A DNA stretch of 64,000 nucleotides from Terriglobus roseus (GCF_900102185.1 NZ_LT629690.1:3720001-3784000), one strand, 5' to 3'; shown: positions 25,169 to 34,960, numbered from the stretch's first letter. Numbers and translations: made by a program. Notes: generated from the letters alone by a model not told the origin.

Positions 25169-26284
25169 ATGGCGGGGTCGAAGACGCGACATTACGGTTC
25201 CGGAACCTTCGATAAAGGACTGGATGTCCTTGAAAGCTTGGAACGCGCTCCGGAGCCGCTGCGGATTCATGACATCGCGCAGCTAACTAGCCTTGACCGG
25301 GCTGCTGTTTTCCGCCTCTTGTGTACGCTCGAGGACCGCGGATATATCGAGCGTCTGGCGGACAAACGTTACCGAGCAAAGAATCGCAAGCGGATGCCAC
25401 GCGTTAGTTACATCGCGCCGCTCACAGGAAATCCCTTTCGTGAAGAAGTCACCAGGAGCCTGCAGCGTGCGGCCGCCAACAGTGGCTTGCAGTTGGAACT
25501 TGTCGATACTGGTGACATCGAACTTCCACGCGATCAGATCGACGCCGTACTGCGCTCCGGTGCAGAAGCGGTAATCCTTTTCCAACGTCGTGGCTCACTC
25601 GCGCACTTACTCGCCGATCGTTTTCTTCAAGAGCAAATCCCGCTCATCAGTGTAGAAACACCTATAGCGGGTGCTCTCTATTTTGGAGGCAATAACTATC
25701 GCGCAGGTCTGCTCGCCGGTGAAGCTTTGGGCACATTTGCACGCAGACAATGGCAGGGGAACTTCGACAAGCTGGTCCTCCTCGAGTCTTCACTTTCTGC
25801 AGCGGCGACAATGGCACGTCTTACCGGAACAGTCGAGGGACTAAACACCACGCTCAACATTGATGCGTCTACGCGCGTGATTCATGTGGATGGTCTTGCC
25901 TCCGTTGAGACCAGCAGAGCTGCATGCCTGCGCGTATTAAAGTCGCTGCCGCGCAGGAGCAAGGTACTCATCTCGTGTTTCAACGACCTTAGCGCCATGG
26001 GAGCGGTGCAAGCGGCGCGAGCGTTAGGAATTGCAGATCAGGTTGCCATCGTCGGTCAGAACGGTACAGCCGAAGCACGAGCTGAACTGGCACTTACCTC
26101 GAGCCCGCTCATCGCAACCGTGGCTTATTTCCCCGAACGCTACGGTGAAGAACTTCTCAAATTAGCAGCTACAGTTATTGCCCACCAGAAAACTCCGCTG
26201 GCAGTCTACGTCGACCACATCCTTTTGAATCGCACCAATCTCAGGCGTTACTATCCTCGTGCTTCTGCTTCCTCATTGAAGTAG
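25169..26284 (+). CDS. Hybrid regulator: IclR-type HTH fused to a LacI/RbsB-type sugar-binding domain
   Basis: A 371-residue protein. Residues 8-70 form an IclR-style winged helix (FDKGLDVLESL, LRIHDIAQLTSLDRAAVFRLLCTLEDRGYIERL). From about residue 77 the fold is a type 1 periplasmic-binding domain as in LacI regulators (NPFREEVTRSLQRAAANSGLQLELVD, AVILFQRRG, NYRAGLLAGEAL, SCFNDLSAMGAVQAARALG). LacI regulators normally carry a different N-terminal HTH, and IclR proteins a GAF-like domain. The start is ATG at 25169; a TTG sits immediately before. It probably controls the adjacent TonB/sugar operon through sites at 26313-26436, with a sugar as inducer. That is inference. Confidence 0.9.
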   Translation: MAGSKTRHYGSGTFDKGLDVLESLERAPEPLRIHDIAQLTSLDRAAVFRLLCTLEDRGYIERLADKRYRAKNRKRMPRVSYIAPLTGNPFREEVTRSLQRAAANSGLQLELVDTGDIELPRDQIDAVLRSGAEAVILFQRRGSLAHLLADRFLQEQIPLISVETPIAGALYFGGNNYRAGLLAGEALGTFARRQWQGNFDKLVLLESSLSAAATMARLTGTVEGLNTTLNIDASTRVIHVDGLASVETSRAACLRVLKSLPRRSKVLISCFNDLSAMGAVQAARALGIADQVAIVGQNGTAEARAELALTSSPLIATVAYFPERYGEELLKLAATVIAHQKTPLAVYVDHILLNRTNLRRYYPRASASSLK

Positions 26285-26312
26285 TTGGCCGTCTTTGCAG
26301 GCCGACACAATA

Positions 26313-26325
26313 TTCAATATGTGAA
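26313..26325. promoter_or_regulatory. Operator half-set A (TTCAATATGTGAA)
   Basis: A 13-base near-palindrome, matching the site at 26424-26436 in 12 of 13 positions. It is one of two like sites flanking the promoter region of the TonB receptor gene. Confidence 0.5.
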
Positions 26326-26364
26326 CAATGATGCACAAAATGCAGCCACAGTGACGACTTGTTC

Positions 26365-26395
26365 TTGACAGTGGATTAATGCAACAAGCATTAAT
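26365..26395 (+). promoter_or_regulatory. Promoter region with perfect ATTAATGC-N5-GCATTAAT palindrome
   Basis: A consensus -35 TTGACA (26365-26370) is followed by a perfect 8-bp inverted repeat with a 5-base spacer at 26375-26395, covering where the -10 should lie. The 21-base size suits a LacI-type or IclR-type dimer. No good -10 hexamer is visible, so the promoter call is weaker than the palindrome. Confidence 0.6.
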
Positions 26396-26406
26396 GGGTT
26401 CCGCCA

Positions 26407-26436
26407 ACATATACACACATATGTTCACTATGTGAA
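26407..26436. promoter_or_regulatory. Operator set B before the TonB receptor gene
   Basis: ACATAT-N6-ATATGT (26407-26424) runs into TTCACTATGTGAA (26424-26436). The latter nearly repeats the site at 26313. It ends 14 bp before the receptor ATG, so it may also act on translation. Confidence 0.5.
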
Positions 26437-26450
26437 TAGGCGAGGTGACC

Positions 26451-29400
26451 ATGAATCCCAGGCATTTCCGCTCCTCCCAAGTCCTGCTTGCACTGCCACT
26501 CGTAGCGCCTTTCATATTGCCTTGCTCGTTACTCGGACAGGGCTCTCAGGGCCAGGTCAATGGCCGGGTTGCTGATCCCACGGGCGCATCCGTTGCTGGG
26601 GCAACTGTACAGCTGATGAACGTTGCTACGGCTCAAGTGAAAGAGACAACCACCAACGCCGAGGGTTACTACAGCTTTCCCGCTCTGCTACCGAGTGAAT
26701 ACAGGCTCAGTGTCAGTATGGCCGGCTTCAAGACCATCGAATCACGAATCACTTTGGACGTGAATCAGACACTCAAGGATGATGTGTCGCTCCAGATCGG
26801 CGAGACGACCAGCAAGGTCGAAGTGCAGGCAACAGCTCCTCTGGTTCAAAGTGAGACGTCATCGACTGGCCAAATCATCACAGGGCAGCAGGTGTTGCAG
26901 ATGCCCTTGAATGGTCGCAATGTATTCGCTCTGAGCCTGTTAGTACCCGGCGCATCAGAGAATCCAGGGGCGCAAAGCACCTTCAGCATCAACGGTGCAC
27001 GCGGCAATCAGACCTCTGTATTGCTCGACGGTGTGGACGCCCGCCTCTTTCAAAACGGCCGTCCTGCCATTACTCCGTCGGTTGATGCAGTGCAGGAATT
27101 CAAGATTCAACAGAATGCCAACTCTGCCGCATACGGCGATGGTCTTGCCATCATCAACACGGCAATCCGATCAGGCAGCAATAGCATTCATGGTGATGTG
27201 TGGGAGTTTCTTCGCAACAATATCCTTGATGCCAAGCCGTATTTCAGCAAGACGACACCCGTACTGAAACGCAATCAGTTTGGCTTTACTCTCGGCGGCC
27301 CTCTCTGGAAAGATCACACGTTCGCATTTGGAAGCTATGAGGGACTCCGTGTTCGTCAAGCACAAACGCTCTATGCGCTCATTCCCACACCTGCTCAGCT
27401 GGCCGGGAACTTCTCAGGAAGCGCACAGATCTACGACCCGTTTATTCTCACCGCTGGTGCTCGCACCCCCTACGCGAACAATCAAATTCCAGCGAACGAA
27501 ATCTCAAAGATAGGCAAAGCGGCGGCTTCACTCTATCCCGCGCCCAATCTGACCGGCGTTGCTGGCTATAACTACGTGGCATCCAGTTCCCTACCTGATG
27601 ATGCCAACCAGTTCAACATCCGCGTCGATCATCAGATCAGCAAATCTGACAACATCTTCGGACGCTTCAGCAACACATCAGAAAATGCACAGAGCTACAA
27701 CTTTCCTCTGCCCTACAGCGGCACCGTCAACAGTTACAAGGGCAAACAGGCCATTCTGCATGAAACGCATATCTTCAACCCGAATCTACTCAACGAAGCA
27801 GCATTCGGCTGGACTTATGGCCTCTTCTCATTGCAACTCATTCTTGCGGACCATGACGTTGCCACCCAGGATTTTGGCTTAACCAATCTCAAGATCCCCA
27901 CATTTGAACAAGGCGCACCAATCCTGAGTGTGCAGGGCTATTCCTCCATGGGATCGCCTATCAACGTGCCCACTGGTGGTTACGAGAATAACTATCAGTT
28001 CAATGACGATCTGACTTGGATACGTGGTGCGCACACGATGCGTTTCGGTTTTGAGGCGCGTCAGTATCGACCTGCGCAGTACGACCCTGCAACGCCGAAC
28101 GGCAATCTCTCCTTCGACGGGCGCTTCACAGGTAGTGATGCAACGCATACGGGGAATCCAGTTGCCGACCTCATCCTTGGTATTCCCTATACCGCGACGG
28201 TGACACAACTTGTCACCTCAAACGGCCTGGTGGTGCTTCGATGGAATCAGTATCAAACATATGTTCAGGACGACTGGAAGATAGCCCGAAACCTTACCCT
28301 GAACCTCGGTCTTCGCTATGAGTACAACCAGCCGTTCCGGGAAGTACACAACCAGGCAAATGTCTGGGACCGTGGCTGCAACTGTTTCCTCACTCCCGGT
28401 AATGGCATTGATGGGCTGATCAAGCCAGATCGCAACAACTTCGCACCACGTCTGGGTTTTGCCTATAGCATCACGCCGCGTACTGTCATCCGTGGTGGCT
28501 CAGGCATCTACTACGGATTCATTCGCGGATCGGAGCTCTCATCGGGTTATGGATTGAATCCGCCTTTCCTCGCGAGCACAACGGTCAACTCTGCTTCCTC
28601 AACTCCGACCCTCACGGGAGGCATCTTCGGACCGGCATCACCCGCGGTCACCCCAACTTCCAACATCTTCTCGGTCGACCACAATCTTCCTGACAACTAC
28701 ACGTATCAGTACAACCTCACGGTCCAACGCCAGTTAACTGACACGTTCGCGGTTCAAGCCGCTTATGTCGGCTCGTCCGCACACAAGCTCACTGGACGTG
28801 ACCTAATCAATCAGGCTCGCGTCGACGCGAATCCTGCGAACCCAACGTCCATCGCTTCACGCAGACCATTCGCCGGCGCGGCAGACATCAGCATCACACG
28901 CGCAATCGATCAAGCGAACTACAATGCGCTACAGGTCACAGCAGAGAAACGAATGTCTCACGGCATCTCCGCACTGGCAGCGTACACCTATTCGAAAGCG
29001 ATGGGCATTGCAGAGGCGGGCGACCAGTCCGCCATCGGCAATGAGTATGTGCCACGCCACCGCTACTACGGTCCGACGGTTTACAGCCAGCCGCACCGAC
29101 TGACCATCAGTCCCACAGTCGAACTTCCCATTGGCCGCAATCGCGCCTTCCTGAATAGCGCTCCAGTCATCGTGGACAAGCTGATCAGTGGTTGGAGTGG
29201 TAACGGCATCCTCACCTTTTTCAAGGGTGAATTCATTTCACCCACCTCGAACATCAGCGCAAACGTCGGCCGAGTTGATCGTAACTTCCCCAACTGCATC
29301 GGGAATCCAAATCTCTCTGGAAGCCAACGCACCATCACTCGCTGGTTCGATACATCCAAGATTGTCTCGCAGCCGTTCGGAACATTCGGTAACTGCGCCA

Positions 29401-29630
29401 CCGGAGTCATTCAAGTGCCAGGCGAAAACAATGTCGATCTTTCTGCTGTGAAGAACACCGTCTTCCATGATCGCTATCGGGTGGAGTTTCGTGCAGAGTT
29501 TTTCAACGCCTTCAATCACCCCAGCTTCGGAAATCCAAATACGACTGTCGGATCACCATCGTTTGGTGTAATCACCAGCACACGAACAAACAACCGTCAG
29601 ATTCAGTTCGGTCTGAAGGCATACTGGTAG
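26451..29630 (+). CDS. Oar-like TonB-dependent receptor with N-terminal CarboxypepD_reg-like domain
   Basis: About 1059 residues, with ATG at 26451 after an AGGCGAGG ribosome site; a GTG at 26445 is possible. A signal peptide is followed by GQVNGRVADPTGASVAGATVQLMNV, a carboxypeptidase-regulatory-like beta-sandwich (about residues 30-115). The plug domain comes next (VLQMPLNGRNVFALSLLVPG, NGARGNQTSVLLDGVD). The remainder is a beta-barrel with many aromatic-ended strands, closing FGVITSTRTNNRQIQFGLKAYW. This outer-membrane receptor type dominates acidobacterial sugar loci. It is the first gene after the hybrid regulator and likely imports the oligosaccharide processed by the downstream enzymes. 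Confidence 0.94.
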   Translation: MNPRHFRSSQVLLALPLVAPFILPCSLLGQGSQGQVNGRVADPTGASVAGATVQLMNVATAQVKETTTNAEGYYSFPALLPSEYRLSVSMAGFKTIESRITLDVNQTLKDDVSLQIGETTSKVEVQATAPLVQSETSSTGQIITGQQVLQMPLNGRNVFALSLLVPGASENPGAQSTFSINGARGNQTSVLLDGVDARLFQNGRPAITPSVDAVQEFKIQQNANSAAYGDGLAIINTAIRSGSNSIHGDVWEFLRNNILDAKPYFSKTTPVLKRNQFGFTLGGPLWKDHTFAFGSYEGLRVRQAQTLYALIPTPAQLAGNFSGSAQIYDPFILTAGARTPYANNQIPANEISKIGKAAASLYPAPNLTGVAGYNYVASSSLPDDANQFNIRVDHQISKSDNIFGRFSNTSENAQSYNFPLPYSGTVNSYKGKQAILHETHIFNPNLLNEAAFGWTYGLFSLQLILADHDVATQDFGLTNLKIPTFEQGAPILSVQGYSSMGSPINVPTGGYENNYQFNDDLTWIRGAHTMRFGFEARQYRPAQYDPATPNGNLSFDGRFTGSDATHTGNPVADLILGIPYTATVTQLVTSNGLVVLRWNQYQTYVQDDWKIARNLTLNLGLRYEYNQPFREVHNQANVWDRGCNCFLTPGNGIDGLIKPDRNNFAPRLGFAYSITPRTVIRGGSGIYYGFIRGSELSSGYGLNPPFLASTTVNSASSTPTLTGGIFGPASPAVTPTSNIFSVDHNLPDNYTYQYNLTVQRQLTDTFAVQAAYVGSSAHKLTGRDLINQARVDANPANPTSIASRRPFAGAADISITRAIDQANYNALQVTAEKRMSHGISALAAYTYSKAMGIAEAGDQSAIGNEYVPRHRYYGPTVYSQPHRLTISPTVELPIGRNRAFLNSAPVIVDKLISGWSGNGILTFFKGEFISPTSNISANVGRVDRNFPNCIGNPNLSGSQRTITRWFDTSKIVSQPFGTFGNCATGVIQVPGENNVDLSAVKNTVFHDRYRVEFRAEFFNAFNHPSFGNPNTTVGSPSFGVITSTRTNNRQIQFGLKAYW

Positions 29631-29634
29631 GCCC

Positions 29635-32193
29635 ATGAAAAATCCAACTCGACGTGACATCTTCCGCTACGTCGCTGCTTCGACCGTGGTCAGTGCAGCA
29701 GGTCGCTCCATCGAGGCTCAGCACGGAGCCGACTTGGCGTCTCTACGCGACGTACCGTGGCCGCAAGAGCCGAATCTTGAGAACACAGCGTTTGATCGCG
29801 TGACGCTCGAGATGAGTCTCAAACCATTTCGACAGACCGATCAGGCATATGTCGAAGCGGTCTGCCAGGATCTTTTCCATCAGTGGCTGCCATTGATACG
29901 GCGAGTGAATGCGGTCGCAGTCATGCTGTGGTCTGCCGATGGCAGCGAGATCCTCGACTACCGCGGGCGCAGTACAGACGAGTTTGAGTGGGCCAAGTGG
30001 ATTGGCATCGGCAACCGTCCCGAGGCTGCACCGGGAGATGATCCTGACCGCAAGGGTTTGCACTCGGTGCCGCATCTCTACATCGATAATCCACCCGTCA
30101 TGACATATGGCGTACTCGGACGCATCGTTGCCACGCTCAAACGTATCGGAACCGCTGTCACTGGCAAACCAGTCACGGTGGGAGCCACCTTTGATCCAGG
30201 ACCCGAGTTCGCGAAGTCATCCTTCAAATACACGCGCCATCCTGAAATCGCGAATGACAACACAATGGGGCACAGCACATTCGTGACCTGCGTAACACAT
30301 CTTCACGCTGATAAGGTTTCGTACGCTGCCTTTCCAAATGGCATCACGGAAGGCATGAGCCTAGGCACCTTTCTTGGCGGCCAGGCTCAGCATTTCCTCT
30401 CAGATCTTGGCTTCGACTATCTCTGGCTTTCCAACGGCTTCGGTTTTTCAGTAAGCCCTTGGGCGGTAAAGGGACCGCTCTTTGATGGCACGAAGTTCGA
30501 TGTGCATGCAGCACCCGCGCTGCGGGATGCCATCCTCGGCTTCTGGAAAGACTTCCGTAAGCAATGCCCAAAGTTCCCTCTGGAAACGCGAGGCACGAAT
30601 CTCCTGCTCGGCAGCGACCTCGCCACGAATGCTTGCCCGCTACAGCAGATTTACGATGGCGGCTTCAACATGGTCGCACCTCCCAATTCACCATGGGCCG
30701 CCATCGACGGCGATTTCGGACTTGAACTCGTGGGTTATCTCTCTCGCATTGCAGAGCTACCGCCGGATGGCCGCTTCCCTTTCCGCTTCTATGTCCACGA
30801 TCCCTGGTGGCTCAATAGTCCTTGGTTTGATCGCTACGGACGGGAGCCACACGATATCAATCTTCCACTTGCAGTGGCACGCATCAATGGCAATGCAGAC
30901 ATCACACGTCCAGCATTCTTCGAGATGCTTACCGTAGACAACAGCTACGGGCGCATGCCGGAACAAGCTGCGAATGAAGTGACGCCTCATGTGCTTGGTG
31001 CAGTCGATGACTTCTCCGACGCTCCGGGATTACTCACATGGATCTGTCCCTTCCGTGAATATCACGACATGGTTTTCGGCGAGGCGCCCAATCCTCAACT
31101 CCCGTTCTTTGCCGATTGGTATCTTCGCGGTGCCGTGAATACAGGGCTTCCTCTCAACTCTGTCGTCTCCACGACAAATTACCTGTCGACGCTTCGCCAA
31201 AACCACGCGTTCTTCGATGAAACCGTCTTGCTGACTCTTGTTCCAACTGCAGGCTCACTCTTGGAGGAAGCCTTACTGGATCGCGCACGCCGTGGTCTTC
31301 CGGTGCTCTTCTACGGCCCTGTAACACATGCCAGTAAGACGATGCTCGATTACCTCGGGCTCGCCCTGTCCGATGGAATTGATGGCGAGTTGGCGCTGCA
31401 GAGCAGCCTCCATCTGGATGATGTGCAACATGGCGCGCAGGCCATGCGTTTCCAACATCGCAGCCTTACGAATGCTGGCAACATCAATACGGTCGCTCAG
31501 TCAGGCACAACGGTGCTTGCAACCGTCAGCGCAAACGGGAAGGAACGGGCCTACGCTGTACAACATGGCAACAGTGCCTGGATTCGCGGCACCTTCTGTT
31601 CGCGCATTCCTGAGAACGCCTCGGCCCGCATTCCTATACCGGATGATCCTGCCACATCATTCCAAGCGGAGGCGCTTGCCCGCGCAGTGCTTGCGAAGCT
31701 TGGTGTCTCTATTGTGGTGAGCAAGACTTCTCCAGAAACGCGGTTGCCCGTCATCTTTGGCGCACGCTGCCGCAACGGCTACTTCTTCTCTGGCTATGCG
31801 CCTTCCACAACATCAAGCGTACGTCTCCGTCTCTCTATGGGCGCTCCACTGTTTGTCGGTCGCGAAGCATGGCTTGAAGACGGACATGCTGTCTACACAT
31901 TGCCACGTGCTTGGCATCATGAGGCGCGTGTCTTCGTTCAAACACAGCAGGCGGGGGAAGTTTCATGCGTCGAGTACTACGCAGGCATGACTGGTTTCCG
32001 ACGCAGGACTCTAATCAAAGGGCTCAAAGATGCGACCGTAACCTTCCTTCCTGAAGATGATGGCCGTGTCATCTTTCAGGCCAACGACATGCGACTCCAT
32101 GTGGAACAAAACTCCGTCCCCGTAACCCGCAGCGAGAACGGGCGCAGGCTTACAGTCCATGGGATCACCGGCTCCCTCTTCATTTCCTGGTAA
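29635..32193 (+). CDS. Large Tat-exported protein of unknown family in a sugar locus
   Basis: 852 residues, starting 5 bp after the receptor stop. The N-terminus TRRDIFRYVAASTVVSAAG is a twin-arginine signal. The first 500 or so residues are rich in Trp, Asp, His and Gly (FDRVTLEMSLKPF, MLWSADGSEILDYRGR, FDYLWLSNGFGFS, FYVHDPWWLNSPWFDRYG). This looks like a TIM-barrel glycosidase-like fold. The C-terminal 300 residues look beta-rich. I recognise no CAZy family. Context with a TonB receptor, isomerase, carrier and esterase suggests a periplasmic glycan-cleaving enzyme. Catalytic residues cannot be named. Confidence 0.8.
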   Translation: MKNPTRRDIFRYVAASTVVSAAGRSIEAQHGADLASLRDVPWPQEPNLENTAFDRVTLEMSLKPFRQTDQAYVEAVCQDLFHQWLPLIRRVNAVAVMLWSADGSEILDYRGRSTDEFEWAKWIGIGNRPEAAPGDDPDRKGLHSVPHLYIDNPPVMTYGVLGRIVATLKRIGTAVTGKPVTVGATFDPGPEFAKSSFKYTRHPEIANDNTMGHSTFVTCVTHLHADKVSYAAFPNGITEGMSLGTFLGGQAQHFLSDLGFDYLWLSNGFGFSVSPWAVKGPLFDGTKFDVHAAPALRDAILGFWKDFRKQCPKFPLETRGTNLLLGSDLATNACPLQQIYDGGFNMVAPPNSPWAAIDGDFGLELVGYLSRIAELPPDGRFPFRFYVHDPWWLNSPWFDRYGREPHDINLPLAVARINGNADITRPAFFEMLTVDNSYGRMPEQAANEVTPHVLGAVDDFSDAPGLLTWICPFREYHDMVFGEAPNPQLPFFADWYLRGAVNTGLPLNSVVSTTNYLSTLRQNHAFFDETVLLTLVPTAGSLLEEALLDRARRGLPVLFYGPVTHASKTMLDYLGLALSDGIDGELALQSSLHLDDVQHGAQAMRFQHRSLTNAGNINTVAQSGTTVLATVSANGKERAYAVQHGNSAWIRGTFCSRIPENASARIPIPDDPATSFQAEALARAVLAKLGVSIVVSKTSPETRLPVIFGARCRNGYFFSGYAPSTTSSVRLRLSMGAPLFVGREAWLEDGHAVYTLPRAWHHEARVFVQTQQAGEVSCVEYYAGMTGFRRRTLIKGLKDATVTFLPEDDGRVIFQANDMRLHVEQNSVPVTRSENGRRLTVHGITGSLFISW

Positions 32194-32228
32194 CCCGCTA
32201 AGACGCATAACAACAAAGGAGCTTGAAC

Positions 32229-33725
32229 ATGAATCCCCAGTTTGCAGAGACTAAGAGCCCCGAAACAGCAGCGGCTGCCAAGGTACGTAAGAAGCACACA
32301 CGCGCGCGCATTGGTGTTTTCAATGTTGGTTTTCATCGCTACTGGCCACAATTTCCCGGGTTGCGCGAAGAGCTTGCTGGCTATCGTGACGAGTTCGAAG
32401 AGCGACTCCGCAAGATGGATGTTGAAGTGATCTCAGGCGGCCTTGTAGACACGGTAGAAAGCGGCCGTGTTGCGGGAGACCTTTTTGCATCCCAGAATGT
32501 GGACCTGATCGTATGCTTCGTGACCACCTATGTACAGAGCGCGTTCGTGGTTCCCGTCGCACAACGCGGCAAGGCACACATGCTCTTGGTGGGGCTTCAG
32601 CCTACGGCCGGCATGGACGTGAAAAAGGTAACTACGCATGTGCAGCTGGCGCACGATAACTGCACATCGCTGCCAGAGATCATGTATGCGTTGCGACGTT
32701 GCGGGCTGCGCGCGGATAGTGTCTTCGGCACCTTGCACGATGACCCTCGCTCCGAACGCATGATTGAAGACTGGGTCTACGCGGCAAAAGCTGTGCACAC
32801 CTTGAAGAATGCACGTATTGGTCTATTAGGTCACCCGTTTGAAGGCATGCTTGATATGAACGTCGATCCAACCTCTTTCACGGTTGCGTTCGGCATGCAC
32901 GTCGACATGATTGAAATGGGCGATCTTGCGAAGCGTGTGGACGAAGCCACCGAAGCCGAAATCGAAGGCATGACGGAACGTATCCGGGCATTCTTCACTT
33001 TCCCAGAACCCGGTTCTGATTCAGCAATCGCTGGCAGAGTGACACCAGAAGCCATGCGTGACTCCGCGCGTGTCGCGGTTGGTCTTGAGAAGCTCGTGGC
33101 CGACTACAAACTCGACGGCCTCTCTCACTACTATCGCGGCCTGCCTAATAATCAGGACGAGTTCCTCATCGCGAACATCATTGTTGGCGCCTCACTACTA
33201 ACCGCCCAAGGTATTCCGGTAGCGGGTGAAGGTGATCTGAAGAACTGCACAGCGATGCTCATCATGGATCGCCTGGAGGCAGGCGGATCGTTCTGTGAAT
33301 TGCATCCCGCAGATTTTCGTGAGGACTTCGTCTTCATCGGCCATGATGGCCCTGGCCACATCGGCATCAGCGACGAACAGCCAGCACTGCGTGGTCTCAG
33401 CCTGTACCACGGTAAATTCGGCCACGGCGTCTCAGTGGAGTTCAAGGTGAAGAATGGGCCCATCACAATTACCGGTCTTACCGTACGAGAAGATGGTCGC
33501 TTTGCATTCATCGTCGCGGAAGGAGCATCGCTCCCTGGGGGCATCCCAGAAACCGGCAATACCAATACGCGTGGAAAGTTCGCTCCGGACATGCCAACTT
33601 TCGTGGAGAATTGGACGGACGCTGGTGTAACCCATCACTTCGCACTTGGCATCGGAAATCAGATCGACAGACTTAAAAAGATTGCACGCATCCTCGACTT
33701 GGAGATTCAGATCGTCGCGCAATGA
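32229..33725 (+). CDS. L-arabinose/L-fucose isomerase-like protein
   Basis: About 498 residues, with ATG at 32229 placed 7 bp after AAAGGAG. The order of likely metal ligands follows L-arabinose isomerase: Glu in VAGEGDLKN (about residue 335), Asp/Glu and His in FREDFVFIGHDGPGH (about 370), and His in THHFALGIG (about 470). The N-terminal half has the Rossmann-like segment RIGVFNVGFHRYWPQFPG. The family interconverts aldoses and ketoses with Mn2+. Sequence beyond the ligands looks distant from classical AraA, so the true sugar is open. It would act in the cytoplasm on the imported sugar. Confidence 0.82.
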   Translation: MNPQFAETKSPETAAAAKVRKKHTRARIGVFNVGFHRYWPQFPGLREELAGYRDEFEERLRKMDVEVISGGLVDTVESGRVAGDLFASQNVDLIVCFVTTYVQSAFVVPVAQRGKAHMLLVGLQPTAGMDVKKVTTHVQLAHDNCTSLPEIMYALRRCGLRADSVFGTLHDDPRSERMIEDWVYAAKAVHTLKNARIGLLGHPFEGMLDMNVDPTSFTVAFGMHVDMIEMGDLAKRVDEATEAEIEGMTERIRAFFTFPEPGSDSAIAGRVTPEAMRDSARVAVGLEKLVADYKLDGLSHYYRGLPNNQDEFLIANIIVGASLLTAQGIPVAGEGDLKNCTAMLIMDRLEAGGSFCELHPADFREDFVFIGHDGPGHIGISDEQPALRGLSLYHGKFGHGVSVEFKVKNGPITITGLTVREDGRFAFIVAEGASLPGGIPETGNTNTRGKFAPDMPTFVENWTDAGVTHHFALGIGNQIDRLKKIARILDLEIQIVAQ

Positions 33726-34960
33726 TGAAACGGAAACGATTCCCGTGGTTCACCGTCGGCATGCTATTCATGGCGACAGCGCTCAGCTTTCTGGATCGAC
33801 AGGTGCTGTCGATACTTGCGCCTAGTATCCTTGCGAACTTCGGGATAACCAACACTACGTATTCGCATATCGTGTTTGCGTTTCAATTGAGCTACACGGT
33901 CATGGCAGCGTTCGGCGGCTACATGATAGACCGTCTGGGAGTGAAGCTTGGTCTCACGCTTTCTCTCGGTATTTGGTCGGCAGCCTCGGCAGCGCATGCA
34001 TTCGTTCGAAACGGCGCTCAACTTGCAATTGCACGCTTTGCACTTGGTTTCGGTGAGGGGGCATGCTTTCCTGCAGCGACGCGCGGAGCCGTGGAATACT
34101 CCGCTCCGGAAGACCGATCCTTTGCAACTGGGATCGCCATCGGTGGATCAGCACTTGGAGCGGTTCTTACACCACCACTGACTGTGCTGCTGGCCGTCCG
34201 TTACGGCTGGCGTGGAGCCTTCCTTATTTCCGGCCTGCTCGGTATTTTGTGGTGTGCAGTCTGGATCATCTTCGTTAAACCCGCTCCACGGAGTACACAC
34301 AGCAGCACAGCATCGAGTTACAGCGAACTGTTAAAGCAACCCGGTCTTCTGTGGTTCCTGCTCGCACGCTTTGTCTTCGATCCGGTCTTCTACTTCTACA
34401 TGTTTTGGATCCCTCAGTTCCTTTCCAAGGAACGTGGGTTGCCATTGCAAACCATAGGCAACCTCTTCTGGATTCCATTCCTCATGTTGAGCGTTAGTCA
34501 GATTTTCAGTGGAAGATTGACAGACGTTCTTTCCAAAACAATGGGTTCTGTAACAGCAAAGCGCCGGATGTTGTTGATTGCGGCAGCAATGACACCCGTG
34601 TCGTGGTGTGCCGGATTGGTAGGCAGCATCCCTGCAGCCATCGGGTGCATGAGCCTCCTGTTGTTTGCACATGGCATCTGGATCACCAACTACCTTTCGC
34701 TTGTGACAGACTTACTTCCCGCTGAAAACAATGCATCCATTGTTGGTCTGACCGGTATGGTGGGTGGCATATCGGGCATGATCTCGACCCTCATTATCGG
34801 CCCTACTGTAGACCGCTTTTCGTTTGCGCCTGTCTTCGCGGTCTCGGGTGTCGTATACCCGTGCGCGTACGTCTGCGTAACGCTCGCCATCCGCTCGGCC
34901 GACCGCGCGAAATCGCTTTCCTTAACAGGAGTACCGATACATGCCGATCAATCGTCGTAG
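33722..34960 (+). CDS. MFS transporter (ACS-like, sugar acid or sugar)
   Basis: 412 residues and about 12 membrane helices. The pattern FLDRQVLSILAPSI in helix 1 and GFGEGACFPAATRGAVEYSAPEDRSFATGIA around helices 4-5 is typical of the anion:cation symporter branch of the major facilitator superfamily (hexuronate, galactonate and similar). Its start overlaps the isomerase stop (ATGATG at 33722-33727). It overlaps the esterase gene by 20 bp at its end, so the operon is tight. It is the likely inner-membrane carrier for the released sugar. Confidence 0.9.
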   Translation: MMKRKRFPWFTVGMLFMATALSFLDRQVLSILAPSILANFGITNTTYSHIVFAFQLSYTVMAAFGGYMIDRLGVKLGLTLSLGIWSAASAAHAFVRNGAQLAIARFALGFGEGACFPAATRGAVEYSAPEDRSFATGIAIGGSALGAVLTPPLTVLLAVRYGWRGAFLISGLLGILWCAVWIIFVKPAPRSTHSSTASSYSELLKQPGLLWFLLARFVFDPVFYFYMFWIPQFLSKERGLPLQTIGNLFWIPFLMLSVSQIFSGRLTDVLSKTMGSVTAKRRMLLIAAAMTPVSWCAGLVGSIPAAIGCMSLLLFAHGIWITNYLSLVTDLLPAENNASIVGLTGMVGGISGMISTLIIGPTVDRFSFAPVFAVSGVVYPCAYVCVTLAIRSADRAKSLSLTGVPIHADQSS

